A stretch of DNA of 55,964 bases from Candidatus Burkholderia verschuerenii (GTDB lineage: Bacteria; Pseudomonadota; Gammaproteobacteria; Burkholderiales; Burkholderiaceae): contig NZ_LFJJ01000011.1 of assembly GCF_001189365.1 (NCBI RefSeq), positions 1 through 55,964 on the forward strand, written 5' to 3'. The notes under the pieces are model-generated. The model did no database searches and was not told the origin of the DNA. It saw only the letters and a list, made by a program, of their open reading frames with translations. Positions 39,310-48,063 of this stretch are shown here, one piece after another. A program made the translations under genes and the position numbers. The stretch's first letter is position 1. Every line of letters begins with the position of its first letter.

Positions 39310-40760
39310 ATGTCCGTTCCGCTCGATCAGATTCCCGCCCCGCACGACGCCGCGCAACTGACGCTGGTCGATCAGCTGGTGCAATGGGGCAGGCGTCGCA
39401 TCGACGAACGCGTGTTTCGGCCCGGCATGCGCATGCCGTCGATCCGCAAACTCGCGCTGGACAAGGGCGTGTCGCGCTTCACCGTCGTCGAGGCTTACGA
39501 GCGGCTGGTCGCGCACGGTTATCTCGATTCGCGACGCGGTTCCGGTTTCTACGTGCGCGAGCGGACCACGCTGACGCTGGTCGCCAACGGCGCGCCGCCT
39601 GCGGTGGCGGTGGAGCGCGAGCCGGTCGAAAGCGCCATCGACGTGGTCTGGCTGCTGCGCAACATGCTGCATACGACGAGTCCGGAGAAAGGCCCCGGCT
39701 TGGGCTATCTGCCCGGCCGCTGGCTGGACGACGAACTGATTACCAACGCGCTGCGCTGATGAGCCGTCTGTCCGGCGCGCAAATGCTCGGCTTCGGCACA
39801 CCGCAGGGTTTTCTGCCGCTGCGTCAGCAATTGCAGACGCGCCTCGCGGAACTGGAGATCGGCGCGACCGCGCAGCAGATCGTGCTGACTTCGGGCATCA
39901 CGCAGGCGATCGACCTGATCGCGCGCCTCTACGTCAAACCGGGCGATGCCGTGATCACCGGCGATCCCGCGTGGTTCCAGATGTTCGGGCGCTTCGCGTC
40001 GCAGGGCGCGCGGCTGATCGGCATGCCGTACACGCCCGGACGGCCCCGATCTCGATGCGCTCGAAACGCTGGTCGCGACCTGGCGGCCGAAGATGCTCAT
40101 CATCAATTCGGTGCTGCAGAATCCGACCGGCACGTCGCTGACGGCGGCGCAGGCGTATCGCATCCTGCAACTGGCGCAGCAGTACGACTTTATCGTCGTG
40201 GAAGACGATGTGTACGGCGATCTGTGCCCGACCAATTTTCAGGCGACGCGGCTCGCCTCGCTCGATCAACTCAAGCGCGTGATTTTCCTCGGCAGCTTTT
40301 CGAAGACGCTGGCGGCGAACCTGCGCGTGGGTTTTATCGCGGCGTCGCCCGATGTGGCCAAGGCGATCGCCGATCAGAAGATGCTGGTCGGCATGACGAG
40401 CCCCGAACTCAACGAACGCGTCGTCTATAAAGTGCTGACGGAAGGGCATTACCGTCGACACGTCGAACGGCTGCGCGCACGGCTCGACGGCGTGCGCGAC
40501 AAGACCGCGCGGATGCTGGAGAAGACCGGCCTCAAGCTGTTTATTCCGCCGTCGGCGGGCATGTTCCTGTGGGCGGACGCGGGCGTCGATTCCGATGGTC
40601 TCGCGGCTGCCGGCCACGAAGCGGGCTTTCTGTTGACGCCCGGCAGCCTGTTTTCGCCGCATCAGTCGCCGACGACGTGGATGCGCTTCAACGTCGCCAA
40701 TTGCGGCGATCCGGCGCTGCCCGCGATGCTGGCCGGGCATCTGGATCGCGCGGCGCGGCG
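39310..40760 (+). pseudogene. MocR-type GntR regulator with aminotransferase domain, two frameshifts
   Basis: N-terminal winged helix (RRRIDERVFRPGMRMPSIRKLALDKGVSRFTVVEAYERLVAHGYLDSRRGSGFYV) fused to a PLP aminotransferase-like domain. The frame stops at 39757 after ITNALR; one missing C in CGCCTGATG would give LMSRLSGAQMLGFGTPQGFLPLR in the next frame. A second shift near 40040 (CCCGGACGG for CCCGGCGG) precedes PDLDALETLVATWRPKMLIINSVLQNPTG. The PLP lysine is in LGSFSKTLAANLRVGF. After LAGHLDRAARR no stop occurs in this frame until 41496, across the opposite HExxH gene, so the end is approximate. Divergent from the damaged VOC gene. Confidence 0.82.
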
Positions 40761-40761
40761 T

Positions 40762-41370
40762 TCAGCTTGGGCGCAAGCGGCGCGGCAAGTGCGATCGCGC
40801 GGACGGCGCGGCGATGAAATCGGCGAGTACGGTTTCGTAGAGCGCGAGCGCGTCCGGTTCGTCGCGGTAACGGCGTTCGTAGATCCGGCTTTGGCCATCG
40901 CAGAATTTGAGCGCGAAGTAATCCGCCAGCAGATTGCCTTGCGCTTCCATGTTGAAATCGGCCAGACGGCTGCCGGGACGCAGCATGTAGCCGTAATCCA
41001 ACCCGATGCGGATCGCGCCGCGCAGCCGCACCGGATAGCCGAGCTGGAACTGCCAGACATGCGTCATTTCGTGGATGAACCACATCCGATTGACGATGTC
41101 GCAGCGGGAGAAATCGTCGCGAAAGCAGGCGCGTGGAAAATAGAGGCTGCCGTTCGGCGCCATCGCGATATGGCGCGGCTGCAGGCCGAACGGCAGATAG
41201 CCGCGCGGATGCACGCGCACGGTCGAGTAATCGATCGCATCGCCGAATACGAGCCGCGCGAGCGACGTTTCTCCCGATGTCAGCGGGCGGGCCGGATGTT
41301 TCGTACGAAAGAGCATGACGTCGAATCGTCTTTCCAAAAAGCGCATGCTAATGGATCGGCGACGGAACAT
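40762..41370 (-). CDS. Putative zinc metallopeptidase-like protein with HExxH motif (Vgr-related)
   Basis: A 202-residue protein from the ATG at 41370, which has AAGGGG just upstream; ATG 41346 or 41316 are alternatives. It holds a zincin motif H100-E-M-T-H104 within MWFIHEMTHVWQFQLGYPVR. Other conserved-looking blocks are GDAIDYSTVRVH and RGYLPFGLQPRHIAMAPNG before it, and NMEAQGNLLADYFALKF after it, where the E could be the third zinc ligand. Similar proteins in Burkholderia are labelled vgr-related, but no type VI secretion genes occur here. Divergent from htpG, with its start next to the heat-shock promoter. Protease activity is inferred from the motif only. Confidence 0.7.
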   Translation of the reverse strand: MFRRRSISMRFLERRFDVMLFRTKHPARPLTSGETSLARLVFGDAIDYSTVRVHPRGYLPFGLQPRHIAMAPNGSLYFPRACFRDDFSRCDIVNRMWFIHEMTHVWQFQLGYPVRLRGAIRIGLDYGYMLRPGSRLADFNMEAQGNLLADYFALKFCDGQSRIYERRYRDEPDALALYETVLADFIAAPSARSHLPRRLRPS

Positions 41371-41376
41371 GCGCCC

Positions 41377-41404
41377 CTTGAAAGCACCGAAACTGCCCAT
41401 ACAT
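41377..41404 (+). promoter_or_regulatory. Sigma-32-type heat-shock promoter of htpG
   Basis: CTTGAAA (41377-41383) exactly matches the sigma-32 -35 element. After 12 bases CCCATACAT (41396-41404) resembles the -10 CCCCATNT. It lies about 75 bp upstream of the htpG start, giving a leader of some 65 nt. It also abuts the start of the divergent HExxH gene. Confidence 0.65.
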
Positions 41405-41477
41405 CGCACGAATTGGCCGGGACGGGCCAGCACGTATTTCACATTCCGCATCAACGCAATCGAAGAGAGGACCCGAC

Positions 41478-43382
41478 ATGGCGCAAGAAACCATGAGCTT
41501 CCAGGCAGAAGTGAAGCAACTTCTGCAACTGATGATTCACTCGCTGTACAGCAACAAGGAAATTTTCCTGCGCGAACTCGTTTCGAACGCATCGGATGCC
41601 GCCGACAAGCTGCGCTTCGAAGCCATCGAAAACAGCGCGCTGTACGAGAACGATCCGGAACTGCGTATCCGCGTCTCGTTCGATAAAGACGCGCGCACCG
41701 TCACCATCGACGACAACGGCATCGGCATGAGCCGCGACGAGGCGATTTCGCACCTCGGCACCATCGCGCGTTCGGGCACCAAGGAATTCTTCTCGAAGCT
41801 CTCCGGCGACCAGCAGAAGGACGCCGCGCTCATCGGCCAGTTCGGCGTGGGCTTCTACTCGGGCTTTATCGTCGCCGACAAGATCACGGTGGAAACGCGT
41901 CGCGCGGGACTGCCGGCGAGCGCGGGCGTGCGCTGGACCAGCGCGGGCGAGGGCGATTTCGACATCGAGGAAATCGAGCGCGCGCAACGCGGCACGACCA
42001 TCACGCTGCATCTGCGTGCCGATGAAGACGATCTGCTGTCGTCGCACAAGCTCAAGTCGATCATCCAGAAGTATTCGGATCACGTCGCGCTGCCCATTCT
42101 GATGAAGAAGGAAGAATGGGACGCCGAGAAGAGCGCGATGGTCGAAAAGGACGAAGACGAGACCGTCAATCAGGCGAGCGCGCTGTGGACGCGGCCGAAG
42201 AACGACATCACGGACGAGCAGTACAAGCAGTTCTACCAGCACATTTCGCACGATCACGACGAACCGCTTTCGTGGACGCATAACCGGGTGGAAGGCCGCA
42301 GCGAGTACACGCAGTTGCTGTATGTGCCGAAGCATGCGCCGTTCGATCTGTGGAATCGCGAGCATCGCGGCGGGCTGAAGCTGTATGTGAAGCGCGTCTT
42401 CATCATGGACGATGCCGAGCAACTGCTGCCGGCGTATCTGCGCTTCGTGAAGGGCGTGGTGGATTCGGCGGACTTGCCGCTCAACGTATCGCGCGAAATT
42501 TTGCAGGAAAGCCGCGATGTGAAGGCGATCCGCGAAGGCGTGACCAAGCGCGTGCTGTCGATGCTCGAAGACATCGCGACGACTTCCGCCGAAGCGATGG
42601 AAGACGCCGACAAGCAGAAGTATCAAACGTTCTGGAACGAGTTCGGTCAGGTGCTGAAGGAAGGCATCGGCGAGGACTTCGGCAATCGCGAGCGGATCGC
42701 CAAGCTGGTGCGCTTTGCCTCGACGCATAACGACAGCGACGAGCAGACCGTGTCGCTTGCGGATTACGTGTCGCGCATGAAGCCCGAGCAGTCGAAGATC
42801 TACTACGTGACCGCCGACAACTGGCTGGCCGCGAAGAACAGCCCGCATCTCGAAGTGTTCCGCAAGAAGGGCGTCGAAGTGCTGCTGCTGACGGATCGCG
42901 TCGACGAATGGATGCTGTCGTTCCTGAACGATTTCGACGGCAAGCCGCTGGCTAGCGTCGCGCGCGGCGATCTGGATCTCGGTTCGCTCAACGACGAAGA
43001 AAAGCAGCAGCAGGAAAAGGTCGGCGAGGAACTGAAGCCGCTGGTCGAGAAGATGAAGGAAGCGCTCGAAGGCAAGGCCAAGGACGTGCGCCTGACCTTC
43101 CGCCTGACCGATTCGCCGAGCTGCCTCGTCGCCGACGAAGGCGACATGAGCGGCTATCTGCAACGCATGCTGAAGGCGGCGGGACAGAAGGCGCCGCAAG
43201 CGGAGCCGATTCTCGAAGTGAATCCGGAGCATCCGCTGGTCAAGGGCCTGAATCCGGACGCCGCGAATTTCGGCGACTGGTGCCATCTGCTGTTCGATCA
43301 GGCGATGCTGGCCGAAGGTGGCCAACTGGACGATCCGGCGAGCTTCGTGAAGCGCACGAATGCGCTGTTGCTGACGCGCTGA
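41478..43382 (+). CDS. htpG: Molecular chaperone HtpG (Hsp90)
   Basis: A 634-residue Hsp90 homologue. N-terminal ATPase: [41 protein letters not shown] and [16 protein letters not shown]. The middle domain has [18 protein letters not shown] with the catalytic arginine, and a C-terminal dimerisation part ends the protein. It refolds and remodels client proteins in the cytosol in an ATP-driven cycle. A perfect GC hairpin with T6 terminates transcription directly downstream. A sigma-32-like promoter indicates heat induction. Complete and intact. Confidence 0.97.
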   Translation: MAQETMSFQAEVKQLLQLMIHSLYSNKEIFLRELVSNASDAADKLRFEAIENSALYENDPELRIRVSFDKDARTVTIDDNGIGMSRDEAISHLGTIARSGTKEFFSKLSGDQQKDAALIGQFGVGFYSGFIVADKITVETRRAGLPASAGVRWTSAGEGDFDIEEIERAQRGTTITLHLRADEDDLLSSHKLKSIIQKYSDHVALPILMKKEEWDAEKSAMVEKDEDETVNQASALWTRPKNDITDEQYKQFYQHISHDHDEPLSWTHNRVEGRSEYTQLLYVPKHAPFDLWNREHRGGLKLYVKRVFIMDDAEQLLPAYLRFVKGVVDSADLPLNVSREILQESRDVKAIREGVTKRVLSMLEDIATTSAEAMEDADKQKYQTFWNEFGQVLKEGIGEDFGNRERIAKLVRFASTHNDSDEQTVSLADYVSRMKPEQSKIYYVTADNWLAAKNSPHLEVFRKKGVEVLLLTDRVDEWMLSFLNDFDGKPLASVARGDLDLGSLNDEEKQQQEKVGEELKPLVEKMKEALEGKAKDVRLTFRLTDSPSCLVADEGDMSGYLQRMLKAAGQKAPQAEPILEVNPEHPLVKGLNPDAANFGDWCHLLFDQAMLAEGGQLDDPASFVKRTNALLLTR

Positions 43383-43413
43383 TCGTTCGACGTTCGATGC
43401 GATGAAGCAAGAA

Positions 43414-43446
43414 CGCGCCGCCGGGGAACCGGCGGCGCGTTTTTTA
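43414..43446 (+). terminator. Rho-independent terminator of htpG
   Basis: CGCGCCGCCGG (43414-43424), loop GGAA, CCGGCGGCGCG (43429-43439), then T6. Perfect 11-bp stem. It overlaps by three bases the stop codon of the convergent small Lys-rich gene. Confidence 0.9.
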
Positions 43447-43701
43447 TTTGGGCTTGCGGTCCTTGGTGGATTGCGCCAGTACCGACGCGGCGAGCTCCTT
43501 GGTTTCCTTCGAATACTTCGTGCTGTGAAGTACTTCGCCCGCGACGTGTTCCATATGCGCGCCCGTTTGCTTGCTGGTATGCGACTGCGACAGCGCGGAA
43601 CCGGCCAGCTTCTTCTTGATGGCCGACGCCTTCGGATCGTGCAGCGATTCCGCTGCGAGATGCGCGACTTTTTTCGATGTCTGTTTCTTGTTGTCCGACA
43701 T
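43444..43701 (-). CDS. Small basic protein with an internal duplication, function unknown
   Basis: An 85-residue Lys- and Ser-rich protein from ATG 43701, with no recognised domain. Residues 13-40 and 51-78 align without gaps: [20 protein letters not shown] against [20 protein letters not shown], then AGSALSQS against AASVLAQS, with identical or similar residues at about two thirds of positions. Each unit probably forms two short helices. No signal peptide or membrane segment. It may bind nucleic acid or act as a small stress protein, but that is only a guess from charge. It is convergent with htpG and shares its terminator region. Confidence 0.7.
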   Translation of the reverse strand: MSDNKKQTSKKVAHLAAESLHDPKASAIKKKLAGSALSQSHTSKQTGAHMEHVAGEVLHSTKYSKETKELAASVLAQSTKDRKPK

Positions 43702-43841
43702 TCGGTGTGCCCTCGATAAGTGCCGGCGGCCTCGCGTCCGGCGGATGTCATCCTGACGGCCGGCCGTCAAGTTTCCACCGATGCACGCGCGCGATCCATA
43801 CGATTCGTCCTGAGCATGCGCTGGTCCTTATAATCGACGCC

Positions 43842-44483
43842 ATGCCGATTTCCACTGCTCGCGTCGATCGACACTGGCGCATCGCGCCGCGTCCGTCGCT
43901 CGGCGCTCATCACACCGACTGGCTCACTCGCGGCGGCTCGCTCACCGCGCATCTGCGCACGCTCGGCCGCGTCACCGTCGAGGTCACGCGCGAAGCCGTC
44001 GATCGGCCGTGGCGCGACGAATGGCGCGCGCTCAGCATCGCGCCGCGCACGCCGGTCTGGGTCCGCGAAGTCGCGTTGAAGGTCGACGATGTGCCGTTCG
44101 TCGTCGCGCACAGCATCGTGCCGCTCGCGCACAGCACGGGCATCTGGCAATCGATGCGCCGCCTGCGCACGCGACCCCTCGCCGAACTGCTCTACAGCGA
44201 TAGCAGTGTGTCGCGGTCCGTGCTGGTGAGCCGCAGCGTCACGGCGCGGCATCCGCTGCATCGGCTGGCGGCGCGTCAGGGCGATACGAAGCACGCGCTC
44301 GTCGCGCGCCGCTCCGTGTTCAGGCGGCACGGCGCGCCGCTGATGGTCACCGAATGCATGCTCGATGCGCTGTGGTCGACGCTCGCCGCATCGGATGAGC
44401 GGACGCATCATCGCGATCACGCGCGTGCGTACGATCATCTGGCGTCGCACGCGAAACGCATCGTGCGCGGCGAGGCGAAATGA
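43842..44483 (+). CDS. ubiC: Chorismate--pyruvate lyase (UbiC family)
   Basis: A 213-residue protein with the UbiC pattern: [67 protein letters not shown], and the closing [23 protein letters not shown]. The Arg of VREVAL and the Glu of VTEC are the conserved active-site residues. It would make 4-hydroxybenzoate from chorismate, the first step of ubiquinone synthesis. ATG 43842 is used. The next gene (deoxyinosine glycosylase) overlaps by 4 bp, so they are co-translated. No ubiA follows, unlike in E. coli. Confidence 0.85.
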   Translation: MPISTARVDRHWRIAPRPSLGAHHTDWLTRGGSLTAHLRTLGRVTVEVTREAVDRPWRDEWRALSIAPRTPVWVREVALKVDDVPFVVAHSIVPLAHSTGIWQSMRRLRTRPLAELLYSDSSVSRSVLVSRSVTARHPLHRLAARQGDTKHALVARRSVFRRHGAPLMVTECMLDALWSTLAASDERTHHRDHARAYDHLASHAKRIVRGEAK

Positions 44484-44986
44484 AGCTCGCAGGCTTTCCG
44501 CCTATCGGCGATGCGCGTACGCATACGCTTATTCTCGGCAGCTTTCCCGGCGTGGCATCGCTCGTGGCGACGCAGTATTACGCGCATCCGCGAAATCAGT
44601 TTTGGCGGCTGGTCGGCGCGGCGATCGGCGAGCCGTTGCACGAAATGGCCTACGACGCTCGCATCGAACGGCTGTTGGAACACGGCATCGGCCTGTGGGA
44701 TGTGCTCGCCGCCTGCGAGCGCGAAGGCAGTCTCGACACCGCGATCCGCCACGCATCGCCGAACGATTTCGCTGCATTCCACACGCGCTTTCCGATGCTG
44801 CGCAAGGTGTGCTTCAACGGCAAGACTTCGGGCAAATTCGCGCCCGTACTCGCCGCCGCTGGCTACGCCACCCTCATCCTCCCGTCGTCGAGCGCGGCCA
44901 ATGCTATCCTCTCGTTCGACCAAAAACTGCGCGTCTGGCGCGACATCCTCACTCATGACGAATCTGATCAAGCGCGCATCGGCTGA
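44480..44986 (+). CDS. DNA-deoxyinosine glycosylase (UDG superfamily, hypoxanthine-DNA type)
   Basis: A 168-residue enzyme of the uracil-DNA glycosylase fold: [13 protein letters not shown] (motif 1), [14 protein letters not shown] (motif with the active Asn), [29 protein letters not shown], and LPSSSAANA (motif 2). These are characteristic of the family 6 hypoxanthine-DNA glycosylases that remove deaminated adenine. It acts in base-excision repair. Its start overlaps the ubiC stop (ATGA), and its end overlaps the following gene by 32 bp, so three genes are compactly arranged. Confidence 0.88.
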   Translation: MKLAGFPPIGDARTHTLILGSFPGVASLVATQYYAHPRNQFWRLVGAAIGEPLHEMAYDARIERLLEHGIGLWDVLAACEREGSLDTAIRHASPNDFAAFHTRFPMLRKVCFNGKTSGKFAPVLAAAGYATLILPSSSAANAILSFDQKLRVWRDILTHDESDQARIG

Positions 44987-45860
44987 AGCACGCGCGTTCC
45001 GCGGCAAGCAGGACAAACAGAACTGCAAGCACAACCGCCGCAACGACGCGCACGATGACGACCTCGCCAACGCCCCGCGCATCGACGCGCCGCGCAAGCC
45101 GCGTTTCGCGCCCGTGACGTTCTCGGAAGAGGGCGGCGTGCGCTATCTGCATTTCGGCACGGAATGGATTCAGGGCGCGATGCGGATCCGCAAGCCCGAT
45201 CACATCGAACTCGAATACGCGCAGCAGATGATGGCGTGGCTGCTGTTCGTCGAAACGCCCGAGCGCATCGTGCAACTCGGGCTGGGCGCGGCGGCGCTGA
45301 CGAAGTTCTGCTATCGCTTTCTCAAGCGCGCGAAGGTCGAGGCGGTCGAGTTGAATCCGGCAGTCGTGATCGCCGCGCGCGCGATGTTCGAGCTGCCCTA
45401 CGACGACGCGCGTCTCACCGTCACCGAACTCGATGCGTGGGACTTCGTCAACGATCGCACCAATCACGGCAGTATCGGCGCGCTGCAGATCGATATCTAC
45501 GATGCCACCGCGCGCGGTCCGGTGCTGGACAGCGTGTCGTTCTATCGCGCGTGCCGCGCGTGTCTGACGCCCGAAGCCGGCATCGTCACGATCAACCTGT
45601 TCGGCGATCATCCGAGCTTCGTGCGCAATATGCGTCACCTCAACGAAGCCTTCGATCGTCGCGTGATCGCGCTGCCGGAAGTGCACGACGGCAATCGCAT
45701 CGTGCTGGCGTTCGCGGGTCCGTCGCTCGAGATTTCGTTCGACAAGCTCAACGAACGCGCCAGGCTGATCGAAGCGCAACTCGGTCTGCCCGCGCGCAAG
45801 TGGGTCAAAGGTCTCGCGCAAAGCGCCGGACTGCCGACGACCGGCGCCTTCACCATCTAA
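44955..45860 (+). CDS. Spermidine synthase-like protein
   Basis: A 301-residue protein with a Rossmann methyltransferase-like core of the spermidine synthase superfamily: QGAMRIRKPDHIELEYAQQMMAWLLF, then the SAM-site-like IVQLGLGAAALTKFCYRFL, VEAVELNPAVVIAARAMFELP and LQIDIYDATARGPVLDSVSFYRACRACL. The first 55 residues are a basic/acidic, low-complexity extension (FRGKQDKQNCKHNRRNDAHDDD), which may not all be translated. In true spermidine synthases GGGDG replaces GLGAA, so aminopropyl transfer is doubtful. It overlaps the upstream glycosylase by 32 bp. Confidence 0.82.
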   Translation: MTNLIKRASAEARAFRGKQDKQNCKHNRRNDAHDDDLANAPRIDAPRKPRFAPVTFSEEGGVRYLHFGTEWIQGAMRIRKPDHIELEYAQQMMAWLLFVETPERIVQLGLGAAALTKFCYRFLKRAKVEAVELNPAVVIAARAMFELPYDDARLTVTELDAWDFVNDRTNHGSIGALQIDIYDATARGPVLDSVSFYRACRACLTPEAGIVTINLFGDHPSFVRNMRHLNEAFDRRVIALPEVHDGNRIVLAFAGPSLEISFDKLNERARLIEAQLGLPARKWVKGLAQSAGLPTTGAFTI

Positions 45861-45930
45861 AAAGCACCAGAACGGCGCGCGGCATTACATAAGCCTTTCA
45901 CATCAGGGGAATGTTGGGGATTCCCCCTGA

Positions 45931-45958
45931 TTGACCGGCTTTTTTCGGTCCATATACT
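45931..45958 (+). promoter_or_regulatory. Sigma-70 promoter of the DUF3311-symporter operon, with upstream dyad
   Basis: TTGACC (45931-45936), 16-bp spacer, TATACT (45953-45958), about 105 bp upstream of the DUF3311 start. Immediately before it is an inverted repeat TCAGGGGAA-N9-TTCCCCCTGA (45903-45930), abutting the -35 box. It could be the site of an activator or, for the previous operon, a terminator-like stem. Confidence 0.6.
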
Positions 45959-46066
45959 CCCTCTGTTATTTCGGGGCGCTTTCAGCGGCATGTCATCCGA
46001 CACCGGCACGTCCGCCGGGCCGCATCGACAAAAGCGAATGCTCAAAACAAAGAGAGGAGACCGTTC

Positions 46067-46399
46067 ATGGCTCACGAAGCTGCGACCGGCATTGGACAAC
46101 CGCGCAACAAGCATTGGCATTGGCATTGGCATTGGCATTGGCATTGGCATTGGCATTGGCATTGGCATTGGCATTGGCATTGGCATTGGCTTTGGCTTTG
46201 GCTTTGGCTGCTGATTCTTCCCTGGATCGGCGTGGTGTGGGTGCCGTTTTACAACAAGATCGAGCCCGTTCTGTGGGGCTTTCCGTTTTTCTACTGGTAT
46301 CAGTTGCTGTGGGTGCTGATCAGCGCGGTCATCACCGCGGTCGTCTATAAGAAGACCAAGGCGCTGCCTTCGGCACGCAAGGCCGGAGGTGCGCGATGA
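46067..46399 (+). CDS. DUF3311 membrane protein with a (His-Trp)13(Leu-Trp)3 tract
   Basis: A 110-residue small inner-membrane protein with a strong AGGAG site before ATG 46067. Residues 1-15 are a short polar N terminus, 16-41 are thirteen His-Trp dipeptides, and 42-47 are three Leu-Trp. The DUF3311 domain follows: LLILPWIGVVWVPFYNKIEP, then WGFPFFYWYQLLWVLISAVI, with two membrane helices and a basic C terminus. Its stop overlaps the symporter start by 4 bp (ATGA), the normal DUF3311/SSS pairing, so it probably assists that transporter. The His-Trp tract is encoded by a perfect hexamer array. I know of no such tract in this family; relatives have at most a few aromatic residues there. Confidence 0.88.
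   Translation: MAHEAATGIGQPRNKHWHWHWHWHWHWHWHWHWHWHWHWHWLWLWLWLLILPWIGVVWVPFYNKIEPVLWGFPFFYWYQLLWVLISAVITAVVYKKTKALPSARKAGGAR
46112..46207 (+). repeat. Coding hexanucleotide array (CATTGG)13(CTTTGG)3
   Basis: Thirteen perfect CATTGG units (46112-46189) followed by three CTTTGG units (46190-46207), 96 bp without an error. The unit is two codons long, so gain or loss of copies keeps the frame and changes only the number of His-Trp pairs. All six frames across it are open (Ala-Leu, Ile-Gly, Met-Pro and so on), which creates spurious reading frames. Replication slippage is the obvious source. Confidence 0.97.
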
Positions 46400-47937
46400 A
46401 CATGACCGCAACCTTCGTTTTCGTGCTGTTCTTCGTCGGCGTGACGATTCTCGGCTTTATCGCCGCGCACTGGCGTAAAGGCGATCTCGGCCAGCTCGAC
46501 GAATGGGGTCTCGGCGGACGACGCTTCGGCACCATCGTGACGTGGTTCCTGATCGGCGGCGATCTCTACACGGCGTACACCTTCGTCGCGCTGCCGGCGC
46601 TCGTGTTCGGCGCGGGCGCGACGGGCTTCTTCGCGCTGCCATATACGATCCTGATCTATCCGTTCGCGTTCGTCGTGTTCCCGAAGCTGTGGAGCATCGC
46701 GAAGCGTCACGGCTACGTGACCGCCGCCGACTTCGTGCATGCGCGCTACAACAGCCGCATGCTGGCGCTGGCGATCGCGGTGACGGGCATCGTCGCGACC
46801 ATGCCGTATATCGCGCTGCAACTGGTCGGCATCGAAGTGGTGATCGGCGCCCTCGGCTTCTCGACGCAAGGTCTGCTCGGCGATCTGCCGCTGATCATCG
46901 CGTTCGCGATTCTGGCCGCGTACACTTACACGTCCGGCCTGCGCGCGCCCGCGATGATCGCCGTCGTGAAAGACGTGCTGATCTACATCACGATCATCGC
47001 CGCGATGATCGTGATTCCGGCGCAGCTCGGCGGCTTCAGCCATATCTTCGGCGTCGTGCCAAGCGGCAAGCTGCTGCTGAAAGCACCCGATACCGCCAGC
47101 CTGAACGGCTACAGCGCGTACGCGACGCTCGCGGTCGGCTCGGCGCTGGCGCTGTTCCTGTACCCGCACTCGGTCACGGCGATTCTGTCGTCGAATTCGG
47201 GCAACACGATCCGCCGCAACATGGCGCTGCTGCCGGCGTATTCGCTGGTGCTCGGGCTGCTCGGCTACATGGCGCTCGCCTCGGGCGTGAAGGACATGCC
47301 GGAGTACGCGTCGTACTTCAAGGCCTACGGCGCGAACTTCGCGGTGCCGGCACTGTTCCTGCACTTCTTCCCGTCGTGGTTCGTGGGCGTGGCGTTCGCG
47401 GCGATCGGTATCGGCGCGCTGGTTCCGGCGGCGATCATGTCGATCGCGGCAGCGAATCTGTACACGCGCAACGTGCATCGCGAGTTCATCAATACGTCGA
47501 TGACGCCGGAGCAGGAGACCAACGTTGCCAAGCTGGTGTCGCTGATCGTGAAGGTCGGCGCGGTCGTGTTCATTCTCGCGCTGCCGCTGACCTACGCCAT
47601 TCAGCTGCAACTGCTCGGCGGGATCTGGATCATCCAGACGCTGCCCGCGCTGGTGCTCGGCCTCTACACGCGCGTGCTGGATCATCGCGGTCTGCTGATC
47701 GGCTGGGCGGTCGGTATCGCGTCTGATACGTGGATGGCGGCATCGCTGCAACTGAAGGGTTCGATCTTTACCGTGAACCTGTTCGGCTACTCGGTGCCGG
47801 GTTACGCGGCCGTGTGGGCGCTGATCATCAATCTGGTCGTGTCGATCGTCGTCAGCGTGCTGGTGCGCGTGATGGGCCTCAAGCGCTCGGAAGACCGCAC
47901 GCGTCCGGAAGATTATCTGGACGTCGTCGAAAGCTGA
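46396..47937 (+). CDS. Sodium:solute symporter (SSS family, MctP-like)
   Basis: A 513-residue transporter with about 13 hydrophobic helices. It opens VFVLFFVGVTILGFIAAHWR, then the SSS hallmark DEWGLGGRRFGTIVTWFLIGGDLYTAYTFVALP. YVTAADFVHARYNSRML and LFLYPHSVTAILSSNSGNTIRRNM are also typical. The latter resembles the MctP monocarboxylate uptake permeases; the substrate here is probably a small organic acid. Translationally coupled to the DUF3311 protein (4-bp overlap). A strong terminator follows at 47979. Intact, in contrast to most transporters in this window. Confidence 0.92.
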   Translation: MNMTATFVFVLFFVGVTILGFIAAHWRKGDLGQLDEWGLGGRRFGTIVTWFLIGGDLYTAYTFVALPALVFGAGATGFFALPYTILIYPFAFVVFPKLWSIAKRHGYVTAADFVHARYNSRMLALAIAVTGIVATMPYIALQLVGIEVVIGALGFSTQGLLGDLPLIIAFAILAAYTYTSGLRAPAMIAVVKDVLIYITIIAAMIVIPAQLGGFSHIFGVVPSGKLLLKAPDTASLNGYSAYATLAVGSALALFLYPHSVTAILSSNSGNTIRRNMALLPAYSLVLGLLGYMALASGVKDMPEYASYFKAYGANFAVPALFLHFFPSWFVGVAFAAIGIGALVPAAIMSIAAANLYTRNVHREFINTSMTPEQETNVAKLVSLIVKVGAVVFILALPLTYAIQLQLLGGIWIIQTLPALVLGLYTRVLDHRGLLIGWAVGIASDTWMAASLQLKGSIFTVNLFGYSVPGYAAVWALIINLVVSIVVSVLVRVMGLKRSEDRTRPEDYLDVVES

Positions 47938-47978
47938 TTTCGACCGCCGCCCGACGCGGTTCGCGAAATGCTGCTAAA

Positions 47979-48018
47979 ACGCCCGTAACAGCCCTCCGGC
48001 CGTTGCGGGCGTTTTTTT
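47979..48018 (+). terminator. Rho-independent terminator of the symporter operon
   Basis: ACGCCCGTAAC (47979-47989) pairs with GTTGCGGGCGT (48002-48012), with one internal mismatch, around a 12-nt loop, followed by a run of seven T. Located 40 bp after the symporter stop and just before the FUSC gene. Confidence 0.88.
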
Positions 48019-48063
48019 CATCGGCGCGGGACTTTCTGGACGCGATCAAGACGCGAGCGAACG

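Noticed and set aside
41451..43751. A 766-codon minus-strand frame opposite htpG
   Set aside because: Antisense shadow. The plus strand encodes a complete Hsp90 with promoter and terminator.
46112..46207. CRISPR-like or non-coding repeat array
   Set aside because: The unit is 6 bp without spacers and lies in frame inside a gene with a good ribosome site and a known downstream domain. It is a coding microsatellite.
45857..46411. Open frames encoding (Ala-Leu)n, (Ile-Gly)n or (Met-Pro)n across the hexamer array
   Set aside because: Every frame of this array is open by construction. Only the His-Trp frame continues into the conserved DUF3311 domain and overlaps the symporter start in the usual way.
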